Origin: Burkholderia sp. PAMC 26561
Lineage (GTDB): Bacteria; Pseudomonadota; Gammaproteobacteria; Burkholderiales; Burkholderiaceae
Assembly: GCF_001557535.2 (NCBI RefSeq)
Contig: NZ_CP014307.1
Location: 1,547,938 to 1,611,937 of the forward strand
DNA length: 64,000 bases
Direction of reading: 5' to 3'
Of this stretch, positions 46,752 to 54,104 are shown piece by piece. Position 1 is the first letter of the stretch, and the number at the start of each line of letters is the position of its first letter. The notes under the pieces are model-generated. The model searched no databases and had not been told where the DNA came from. It saw only the letters and a program-made list of their open reading frames with translations. The translations under genes were made by a program, and so were the position numbers.

Positions 46752-47987
46752 TTATTCGGCGTATGCGCCCGCTGTGCGCGGGCCGGGCAGCAGCGAGCGC
46801 CGCTCCACCGCAACAGAAACGCCCAGCAGCACGATGCCGCCGCACGCGAGGATCGCGCCCGTCCAGCCGGTGGCTTCGAGGCCGAAACCGAGCGCAACGA
46901 CCACGCCGCCGGCCCACGCGCCAAGCGCATTGGCGATGTTGAAGGCCGAATGGTTGAGCGCGGCGGCCACGGTCTGCGCGTCGCCGGCCACATCCATCAG
47001 GCGCGTCTGCACGGCGGGGACAACCGCAATGCCGAGTCCCATGGCGAAGAGATTGAGCGTCGCGGTCCATTCGTTAGCCGATGTGTACGCGAACGCCGCC
47101 AGCGCCGCCGCGTTCCAGATCAGCATGCCGAAGATGGTCCAGAGGCGCGATTTGTCGGCGAGCACGCCGCCGATCAGGCTGCCGGCCGTCATGCCGACGC
47201 CCAGCGCGCCAAGCAGCAGGGGCACCCGCCACGGCGCGACATGCGTCACGTTGAGCAGCGTGGGCGTGATGTAGGTGTAGACGGCGAACAGTCCGCCAAA
47301 GCCCACTGCGATCACCGAAAGCGTCAGCCAGACCTGCGCGCGACGGAACACGCCAAGTTCGCGCCGGGGCGTGGCGCCGCCTGCATGAATGGGCGGGAGG
47401 AACACGCGCACGCCGATCATCGTGAGAATGCCGAGCGTGCCGACGAGCAGGAAATCCGCGCGCCAGCCAAGCCATTGGCCGAGCCACGTCGCGAGCGGCA
47501 CGCCGAAAATATTCGCAATGGTCAATCCAAGCATCACACGTCCGACGGCCCGCGCACGGCGGTCGGGCGGCACGAGAGACGCCGCCGTCAACGCGGCCAC
47601 GCCGAAATACGCGCCGTGCGGCACGCCCGAAATAAAGCGCGCGACCAGCAGCAGCGTGTAATTCGGTGCGAGCGCGCTTAGCAGGTTGCCGAACGCGAAC
47701 ATCAGCATCAGGCCGATCAGCATGGCGCGGCGCGGGATCTTGGCAAAAAAGATGGTGATGAGCGGCGCGCCGATCACCACCCCGAGCGCATACGCGCTGA
47801 TGATGTGGCCCATGGTGGGCAGGGATGTATCGAGGCCGTGCGCGATGATCGGCAGTATGGTCATCGAAGCGAATTCGCCCGTGCCAATTGCCAGGCCGCC
47901 GACAGCAAGCGCAACTTCGGCCGGACCGGCGCCATATGGGGCGATGACACGGCCCAGCGGATCGTTCGGGATATCGATAATGGACAT
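46752..47987 (-). CDS. MFS exporter (DHA1/AraJ-like)
   Basis: This is a 411-residue inner-membrane protein with 12 helices of the DHA1 group. The A motif is present as FFAKIPRRAMLIG. It probably exports a drug, sugar or arabinose-like compound. It stands alone; the GlxA-like regulator gene ends 121 bp upstream of it on the same strand. Confidence 0.85.
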   Translation of the reverse strand: MSIIDIPNDPLGRVIAPYGAGPAEVALAVGGLAIGTGEFASMTILPIIAHGLDTSLPTMGHIISAYALGVVIGAPLITIFFAKIPRRAMLIGLMLMFAFGNLLSALAPNYTLLLVARFISGVPHGAYFGVAALTAASLVPPDRRARAVGRVMLGLTIANIFGVPLATWLGQWLGWRADFLLVGTLGILTMIGVRVFLPPIHAGGATPRRELGVFRRAQVWLTLSVIAVGFGGLFAVYTYITPTLLNVTHVAPWRVPLLLGALGVGMTAGSLIGGVLADKSRLWTIFGMLIWNAAALAAFAYTSANEWTATLNLFAMGLGIAVVPAVQTRLMDVAGDAQTVAAALNHSAFNIANALGAWAGGVVVALGFGLEATGWTGAILACGGIVLLGVSVAVERRSLLPGPRTAGAYAE

Positions 47988-48108
47988 GGGGCGGGAAATA
48001 TGGGTTAAAGCGTGCGCAATGCAGCATTATCCCCACTTTTCAAGGCGATGGCACGGCGCAACCCGCGGAATTTCGGCTTTGTATAGTTTGTTGCACCGCC
48101 GCGTTGCT

Positions 48109-49113
48109 TTATGACTGCGTCCCCGAATCCGGATCTCCGCCGTAAGCCGAAAATCTCTCGCGGTATGCCTGCGGCGATACGCCTGTCGAGCGCAAGAAGC
48201 TGCGCCGCATGGTTTCCTCGGATCCAAACCCGCAGCGCGCCGCGACCCGTTTGATGGGGAATGCGGTGTCGCCGAGCAGGCGCCGTGCTGCTTCAAGACG
48301 CAACTGGTCGATCGCGCGCGCGGGCGTCACGCCGGTTTGCGCCCTGTAGTGCCGCACGAAACTGCGCTCGCTCATGCCGGCGCGTTCGGCGAGCGTCGCG
48401 ATCGATAAATCCGACGCCATGTTTTCCGCGATCCACGCATGCAATTCGCCAAAACGGTCACCGGCTGTTTGCAGCGACAACGTCGCGCTGAATTGCGCCT
48501 GGCCGCCGGGACGCTTGAGAAACACCACGAGTTCGCGGGCGACATCGAGTGCGAGTGCGCGGCCGAGGTCATCCTCGACTAGCGCAAGCGCGAGATCGAT
48601 GCCCGCTGTCACGCCCGCCGACGTCCACACCGCGCCGTCGCGGATGAAGATCGGCGCAGCGTCCACGAGCACGTCCGGGTAGCGTTCGCCAAGCAGTTCG
48701 CAATGCGCCCAGTGCGTGACGGCGCGGCGTCTGTCGAGCAGACCCGCGGCGGCGAGCAGGAACGCGCCCGTACATACCGACGCCACTCGCCGCACTTGCG
48801 ACGCGCGTTCCTTTACCCATGCGACCTGCGCCGCATCTTTCGATGCCGCATGCACGCCCCGGCCGCCCGCGATGATCAACGTATCGGTCGGTTCGTCTGC
48901 CGCCGGCAACGGATGCGCAACGAGCCCAAGTCCGGCAGTGCTGTGGACCTCACCCGAAATCGCGGCGATGACCCGTGGCACGTAAGGCGCGCTGAATCCC
49001 GCCGCAATCGAGAGTTCGTTCGCCGATGCAAAAACCTGCAGCGGGCCTGAGACATCGAGTAACTGGACGTCGGGAAATGCGTAAATATCAATACGGCGAG
49101 GCGTGCGATTCAT
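48109..49113 (-). CDS. GlxA/AraC-family regulator with DJ-1-like domain
   Basis: This is a 334-residue protein with an N-terminal DJ-1/PfpI domain (about 8-195; ASVCTGAFLLAAAGLL with C114 in the nucleophile-elbow position) and a C-terminal AraC double helix-turn-helix (about 215-320; MSERSFVRHYRAQTGVTPA, RCGFGSEETMRRSFLRSTG). It is divergent from a gene for another DJ-1-type protein across 122 bp, so it probably controls that gene. Members of the group respond to small nitrogen compounds. Confidence 0.9.
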   Translation of the reverse strand: MNRTPRRIDIYAFPDVQLLDVSGPLQVFASANELSIAAGFSAPYVPRVIAAISGEVHSTAGLGLVAHPLPAADEPTDTLIIAGGRGVHAASKDAAQVAWVKERASQVRRVASVCTGAFLLAAAGLLDRRRAVTHWAHCELLGERYPDVLVDAAPIFIRDGAVWTSAGVTAGIDLALALVEDDLGRALALDVARELVVFLKRPGGQAQFSATLSLQTAGDRFGELHAWIAENMASDLSIATLAERAGMSERSFVRHYRAQTGVTPARAIDQLRLEAARRLLGDTAFPIKRVAARCGFGSEETMRRSFLRSTGVSPQAYRERFSAYGGDPDSGTQS

Positions 49114-49133
49114 CTATGGCCTGGAAAACTAAG

Positions 49134-49170
49134 TTGGCGTGAAACGAGGGTTAATTGACTATTACGCCAA
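49134..49170. promoter_or_regulatory. Inverted repeat in the GlxA/InhA divergent promoter
   Basis: TTGGCGT (49134-49140) and ACGCCAA (49164-49170) are a perfect 7-bp inverted pair, 30 bp centre to centre, in the 122-bp spacer between the regulator and the isonitrile-hydratase-like gene. It is a good candidate for the GlxA-like regulator site, but with no experimental link. Confidence 0.4.
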
Positions 49171-49235
49171 ATCGTAGCGGGGTATCGTCAAGGCGTCCAG
49201 TTCGATCGTCCACCTTTTTCGTAGGGCTTTTCACC

Positions 49236-49919
49236 ATGACTCTGCATATCGGCTTCCTTGTTTTCCCCGGGGTCCAGCAACTGGATCTGACCGGTCCCCA
49301 CGATGTCTTTGCATCCGTTTCCGGCACGCAGGTCCATCTGATCAACAAGACGCTCGAGCCCGTGAAATCGAGCAGCGGACTGTGGCTCACGCCCTCCATC
49401 ACCTATGCCGACTGCCCGCAGCTCGGCGTGATCTGCGTGCCGGGTGGCATTGGTGTTGGCGAACTGATGGAAGACGAGCCCGCGCTCGACTTCATCAAGC
49501 GGCAGGCTGCGAACGCGCGTTTCGTGACGTCGGTCTGCACGGGCGCACTGGTTCTCGGCGCAGCCGGATTGCTGCGCGGGCGCCGTGCAACCACGCACTG
49601 GGCGCTTCATCATTTGCTCAATCAGTTCGGCGCGATTCCTGTCAAGGCGCGCGTGGTGCAGGACGGGAATCTGATGACCGGAGGGGGCGTGACGGCGGGC
49701 ATCGATTTTGCGCTGACGCTATTGACCGATTTGATTGGTGAGACCGAGGCGCAAGCCATCCAGCTTCAACTGGAATACGCGCCCGCGCCGCCCTTCGATT
49801 CCGGTACGCCCGACACCGCGCCGAAGGCAGTATTCGACCTTGTGTGGAATCGTGGTGAAGCAGGGCGCGCAATTCGCACGGAGATCGTCAAGCGTGCGGC
49901 TGCGCGATTGAATCCATAA
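49236..49919 (+). CDS. Isonitrile hydratase-like DJ-1/PfpI protein
   Basis: This is a 227-residue DJ-1 superfamily enzyme. TSVCTGALVLGAAGLL places the nucleophile at C101, as in Pseudomonas isonitrile hydratase (InhA), and TTHWALHHLL and VVQDGNLMTGGGVTAGIDFAL follow. InhA converts isonitriles to N-substituted formamides. The ATG at 49236 fits the family start; an upstream in-frame ATG adds 27 unmatched residues. Its divergent partner is the GlxA-like regulator. Confidence 0.85.
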   Translation: MTLHIGFLVFPGVQQLDLTGPHDVFASVSGTQVHLINKTLEPVKSSSGLWLTPSITYADCPQLGVICVPGGIGVGELMEDEPALDFIKRQAANARFVTSVCTGALVLGAAGLLRGRRATTHWALHHLLNQFGAIPVKARVVQDGNLMTGGGVTAGIDFALTLLTDLIGETEAQAIQLQLEYAPAPPFDSGTPDTAPKAVFDLVWNRGEAGRAIRTEIVKRAAARLNP

Positions 49920-49988
49920 CGCCTCGACGGCCGGTATCGATAATTTCCGGCTTCACGACGGCGTGCTTTCCACTGGGAGACCGCCGTC

Positions 49989-50291
49989 ATGTCACGCGTC
50001 CGGATTGCATCGATCACACTGCTTGCGTCACTGGGAATCATCGTGGGCGCCACGCCCGATTCTTTCGCCCAGAGCGCGGACGCCGCATCGGCTGCGCAGC
50101 CGATGTCGAAACAGGCCCAGAAAGCGCAACGCAAGGCCGACAGGAAAGCGGTGCGCGCGAAGAACTCGGCGGAGCTGGGCGAACTGGAGAAGAACGGCTA
50201 TAACCCGGGTTCGGATCACAACGAATACCCCGAGGATCTGCAAAAAGCGCAGAGCAAGGTCAACGCCGAACATGGCCAGACCGGCCAGTAG
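49989..50291 (+). CDS. DUF4148-like secreted peptide
   Basis: This is a 100-residue protein with a signal peptide (to about residue 27) and a mature charged part containing SAELGELEKNGYNPG, the L-x-E-L-E-x-x-G-Y-x-P pattern of DUF4148 exported proteins of Burkholderiales. GGGAGA lies 7 bp before the ATG. Function unknown. The next gene encodes a paralogue, so the pair may be a tandem duplication. Confidence 0.75.
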   Translation: MSRVRIASITLLASLGIIVGATPDSFAQSADAASAAQPMSKQAQKAQRKADRKAVRAKNSAELGELEKNGYNPGSDHNEYPEDLQKAQSKVNAEHGQTGQ

Positions 50292-50338
50292 GTCGGGCAC
50301 GCGCAATGCGCTTTGATGGTTATAGCCCGGAGGCCACC

Positions 50339-50623
50339 ATGTCGAAATTTCATCTTGTAAGTACGAGTTTTGTAGCCATGACGCTGACTATTGCAACGGT
50401 CGCGTCGGCCCAGGCACAAACTGCGCAGCCCAACAATGCGCCGGTGACGCGGGCGTCAGAGAAGGCGGATTTGAAGAACCTCGAAGCGCACGGCTACCAG
50501 CCAACAGCGAACGATCCCAGCTATCCGAACGATATCCAGCGTGCAGAGAAGGCTACGTACGGCTCCGGTGCGACGGGCTCTACTAGCTCAAGCAAGAAAA
50601 TGTCGCCGTCCACGCCGCAGTAA
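50339..50623 (+). CDS. DUF4148-like secreted peptide, second copy
   Basis: This is a 94-residue paralogue of the preceding gene. A signal peptide (to about residue 26) is followed by SEKADLKNLEAHGYQP, the same L-x-N-L-E-x-x-G-Y-x-P pattern, and a Ser/Thr-rich tail. ATG 50339 is chosen over a start 33 bp upstream because GGAGG lies 6 bp before it. The pair differs enough in sequence to be an old duplication. Confidence 0.72.
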   Translation: MSKFHLVSTSFVAMTLTIATVASAQAQTAQPNNAPVTRASEKADLKNLEAHGYQPTANDPSYPNDIQRAEKATYGSGATGSTSSSKKMSPSTPQ

Positions 50624-50729
50624 TCCGCAGCGTTTCTGCAGAGGAATTGCGGGTCGGGGAATGAAAGTTGCAGCGGCAGCGGTTCGCCGGGCGGCGCTGT
50701 GCTGCCCGCACTACCGTGGCCCAAGCTGA

Positions 50730-51797
50730 ATGAGAAGAAAAGCCCTTCTGTCCGCTATGTTGTGCGTCTGCATTACCGCTGGAGGCTGTTCCGCCATCGG
50801 TCCGAAACGGCTCAAGGCCGATCAGGTCGATTACGCGAGAGCCCTTGGTGAAGCGAAAAAACGCGAAATACTTGCGGCCCTCGTGGGCATCCGCTTCGCT
50901 GATTCGCCAGCATTCCTGAGCGTCAGCCAGATCATCGCCGCATACACCTTCGATGCCACCGCCGGTTCCACCTTCAGCGCCGGCGATACCACGCAGAACT
51001 TTGCCGCCGCAACGGGCAGCGTGTCTTACTCGAACCATCCCACGTTCACCTTCACACCGACGACCGGCCAGGCTTTCGCCACCGCATACATTCGTCCGCT
51101 CGCGCCTGGGCTCGTGCTGCCGCTGGCTGAAAGCGCAATTCCCATCGACTTGTTGCTGCGTATAACCGCGCAATCCATTGGCGGTTTGCAGAATGCAAAC
51201 GCGATGGGCGGCCCGAACGCGAACGGCAGCGTCGGTTTCTTTGAACTTATCCAGGCGTTCCGGCGGCTTCAGCTCGCCGGTCAGTTGAACGTGGAAACGC
51301 GCGATGAAGACCACGTGAGCCGCGTGTACATCACGCTCGGCGCGACCACGAGCGGCGAGAACGAGGAGACGTCGAAGGATCTGATGCTCGTGCGCCGGCT
51401 GCTGAAATTATCGCCGAAGACCAAAACGTATGAAGTCGTCTACGGGCAATCGGCCCTGCGCGGCGAACGCATTCCAATGGTCACGCGCTCCGTGCTCGGC
51501 ATCCTCACCGACCTGGGCGCCCAAGTCGATGTGCCGAAGGAACTCGTGGAGCATGGCTCGACGAAGCCGACCATCGGCTTGATCGGTGTGGAGACGCGGC
51601 CGACGATCGTGGTTCATGTCGGCAAGAAACCGCCGGAGGATGCATACATCGATATCCAGTACGGGCCTTCGCAATACTGGATCGACCGGGGGGATTTCGA
51701 TTCGAAGTACGCGTTCACCGTGGTGCAGATGCTGATGGCTCTCGCGGAATCCAATCAGGACGCCAAGACGCCGATCGTGACGATCCCGGCGAATTAG
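50730..51797 (+). CDS. Lipoprotein of unknown function
   Basis: This is a 355-residue lipoprotein with lipobox ITAGGC (Cys near residue 20), followed by a soluble domain with ELIQAFRRLQLAGQLNVET and SKYAFTVVQMLMALAES. The mature part is mixed alpha/beta without a recognised family. It ends 15 bp from the convergent gene of a zinc-ribbon membrane protein, so the two may share a terminator region. Function unknown. Confidence 0.65.
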   Translation: MRRKALLSAMLCVCITAGGCSAIGPKRLKADQVDYARALGEAKKREILAALVGIRFADSPAFLSVSQIIAAYTFDATAGSTFSAGDTTQNFAAATGSVSYSNHPTFTFTPTTGQAFATAYIRPLAPGLVLPLAESAIPIDLLLRITAQSIGGLQNANAMGGPNANGSVGFFELIQAFRRLQLAGQLNVETRDEDHVSRVYITLGATTSGENEETSKDLMLVRRLLKLSPKTKTYEVVYGQSALRGERIPMVTRSVLGILTDLGAQVDVPKELVEHGSTKPTIGLIGVETRPTIVVHVGKKPPEDAYIDIQYGPSQYWIDRGDFDSKYAFTVVQMLMALAESNQDAKTPIVTIPAN

Positions 51798-51812
51798 CGT
51801 CCCTGTGAAGCG

Positions 51813-53747
51813 TCAATGTGCATCGCCGCGGCCAGGTGGGCGGATGGGTACGCCACCGCCGAACACGCGTGACTCCGGTTCCGCCGGCTCCGGACTTTTC
51901 GCGGGCGCCGCTACCACGATGGGTTCGCGTGTTTCGACGATCGGGCGCGTTTCGCGTGCGTCATGAATCACGTGTGATTCGTGAGTTGCGCGCACGGGTG
52001 GCGATGCGAACAGATGCGGTGCGCTGTTGCCGCTTGACTGCGATGACGGCGCGATATAGGTGTTCTGTAGCGCTGCGCTCGGCGTGACAACCCGCGGGGC
52101 CGCGGACACCGCAACAGCCTCGCGGATCGGCGCCGTATGCACTGGCGGGTGCGCTGCATTCTCCGCGGCCTGAAGCGCGGCGGCGGCATCGGCGGCTTTC
52201 TTCGCCTGTGCTGCCTTGAAATTCACACGCTTGAGCAGGACGCGCGAGTCCGGATAGCTGGCGTCGATCGTTGTCGCTTCCTTCGCGTAACGGCGTGCGC
52301 AGCGCCATGACGACGCAGCGTCGCAGGCGCGGGCGTGTTGCATGGCGGTATCGCGTGCGCTTTCACGCTGCGTGAGTTCTTCGCGGATGCGTTTTGCTTC
52401 GACATCGTTGGCCATTGACGAAGGCACTTCTGCAAGATTCTTGCGCGCGGCGCTCAGGTCGTTCGTAAGCAGCGCCAGACGCGCGATGTACAGCGTCTCG
52501 CCGGGACTGCCGGCAGGCGGACGTTCGGCGGTCATGGCGGGCGAGATGGGCGCCGTCGACATGCGCGGCAGCCCGTTCTCAGTCAGCGCGGAGGGTTCCG
52601 GCGCGTGGCTCGCGATAGGGACATCGGCAGTAGCCGTCGGGTTGGGGACGGGCGGCGCGGGACGGACCGGTGCTGCGGCCGCGATCACAGCAGGTGTTTT
52701 GGCTGGCGCCTGGCTGACTGTTGGCGTGATTGTGGTGGTGTTTGCGGTGACCACGGGTGCAGGGACGACGGCCTTGGCAACTGCTGCCGATTTGCTTTGA
52801 AGAGCCGCCGGGCTTGGCGCGACGACGGTCTCAGGCTTGCTCGCCAACGTGGTTTCCTCAGGCACCGATACCGGTGCCGGCGCCGGATGGATCGTTGTTT
52901 CAGCCAATGCGAGCAGCTTGCTGTAAGTGTCCGAGACTGTGTCGTTGAACGCGTGAGCCTGCGCTTCCGCCACTGCCAGCGCGCTGATTGCCATTGCAGA
53001 GACAGAGGGGCTTGTATCGAGCGTCGGCTCCGGCGATGCAATCGCAACGACAGGCGGCGCAACGGGCTTGGGTGCTATTACCGTAGGCTGTGTGACGGTC
53101 GCCGGTTTGTCCACGGCGGCTTGCTTCACAACCACAGGCGCAACTGGCTGGCTTGCCGGCTTCGACGGCACGATCGCAGGCGCGACCTGGGGCGGCGCGA
53201 CCGTCGCTTGCGCAACCGTCGATACAACCGCTTGAGGCGCTGGCGTGACCGCTTGAACGGCCGGCGCACTCGCCGCCGCAAGCACCGTTGCGCTCGCCGC
53301 AGCGGCAACGTCCGCATTGTCCTCAGGCGCAACAGGCACGATCGGGGCGACCACCGCCTTGCGTGTCGCGGGCTCGGGCAACGCCGCGAGCCGCTGCACA
53401 ACGGGCGATCTCAGCGCCGGTGCATAGGCCAGCCCCAGCGCCATCGCAAGCATCCCGGCGCTTGCCAGATAGAACGCGACGCGCTTCAACACGCGTTTTC
53501 TTTCACGCGCGATGTTCATCGCGGTATCGAGTTCGTCGGGGACGCTCGGGTAGGGAACGAGCATGCGGCCGGGCATCAGCACGACGTTGTTGCCGTAGTC
53601 GACCGAATTGGGCGCACCCACTGTACGCAGTGCGCGTGACTGGTTCGTGCCGCAATGCGGGCATTCAGGTTCGCCGTGGGTCAGCGCATTGCCGCAATGA
53701 TGGCAGGCCGCATACAGGACTGGCGCGCGAAAAGATAACAGGCTCAT
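51813..53747 (-). CDS. Zinc-ribbon membrane protein with long Ala/Pro-rich region
   Basis: This is a 644-residue protein starting with a zinc ribbon, CHHCGNALTHGEPECPHCG (about residues 15-33), then one membrane segment (about 88-110), a long Ala/Pro/Val-rich low-complexity region (about 115-405) and a helical repeat domain (about 420-550) containing ARACDAASSWRCARRYAKEAT. Cytoplasmic ribbon and periplasmic tail would follow from the topology. The helical part resembles TPR-like repeats. I recognise no family. The ATG at 53747 starts the zinc ribbon; a longer upstream frame is rejected. Confidence 0.65.
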   Translation of the reverse strand: MSLLSFRAPVLYAACHHCGNALTHGEPECPHCGTNQSRALRTVGAPNSVDYGNNVVLMPGRMLVPYPSVPDELDTAMNIARERKRVLKRVAFYLASAGMLAMALGLAYAPALRSPVVQRLAALPEPATRKAVVAPIVPVAPEDNADVAAAASATVLAAASAPAVQAVTPAPQAVVSTVAQATVAPPQVAPAIVPSKPASQPVAPVVVKQAAVDKPATVTQPTVIAPKPVAPPVVAIASPEPTLDTSPSVSAMAISALAVAEAQAHAFNDTVSDTYSKLLALAETTIHPAPAPVSVPEETTLASKPETVVAPSPAALQSKSAAVAKAVVPAPVVTANTTTITPTVSQAPAKTPAVIAAAAPVRPAPPVPNPTATADVPIASHAPEPSALTENGLPRMSTAPISPAMTAERPPAGSPGETLYIARLALLTNDLSAARKNLAEVPSSMANDVEAKRIREELTQRESARDTAMQHARACDAASSWRCARRYAKEATTIDASYPDSRVLLKRVNFKAAQAKKAADAAAALQAAENAAHPPVHTAPIREAVAVSAAPRVVTPSAALQNTYIAPSSQSSGNSAPHLFASPPVRATHESHVIHDARETRPIVETREPIVVAAPAKSPEPAEPESRVFGGGVPIRPPGRGDAH

Positions 53748-54104
53748 GCCGAAGCCCTCTGGGCAGGTGTCTATGCCGGCTCGATAGCGATCAGGCGAGC
53801 CGGATTGTTCATATAAGAATAGTGCAATTAGTTCAGAAGTTAGTACCTCGGTATGTTTTGTAGGCCGCATTGATGCGCATCGGCGACACTTTCATGGGGC
53901 GGCATCAACGGCTGTGTGGGCTTGCGCACATAACCTGGCCGATAGTGACGCTCACGTGGCGGATAACGGCGACTACTTCGGCATCCGAATGGTCTGGGCT
54001 GGCGGCGATGAAAACCAGTACCCGTAAACGCACTGTCCGGGACACGAAAAACTTCCGTGCCCCGGACAGATCCGGCCATGACGCCGGAGAAACACTCAAG
54101 CAAC
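53748..54104. other. Gap with a strong hairpin behind the TonB-dependent receptor gene
   Basis: This 357-bp stretch lies between the start of the zinc-ribbon protein gene and the end of the receptor gene. Short frames here have no support. It contains the hairpin at 54034-54068 and presumably the promoter of the zinc-ribbon gene. Confidence 0.4.
54034..54068 (-). terminator. Hairpin downstream of the TonB-dependent receptor
   Basis: TGTCCGGGACACG and CGTGCCCCGGACA pair over 13 positions with one mismatch (a G-U pair in the minus-strand RNA), enclosing a 9-base loop. It lies 37 bp after the receptor stop on its own strand. There is no T-run directly after the stem in the minus direction, so it may need Rho or only stabilise the mRNA end. 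Confidence 0.55.

Noticed and set aside
53840..54103. An 87-codon minus-strand frame between the receptor and the zinc-ribbon gene
   Set aside because: It contains the receptor hairpin and has no signal or motif; most of it is probably untranslated.
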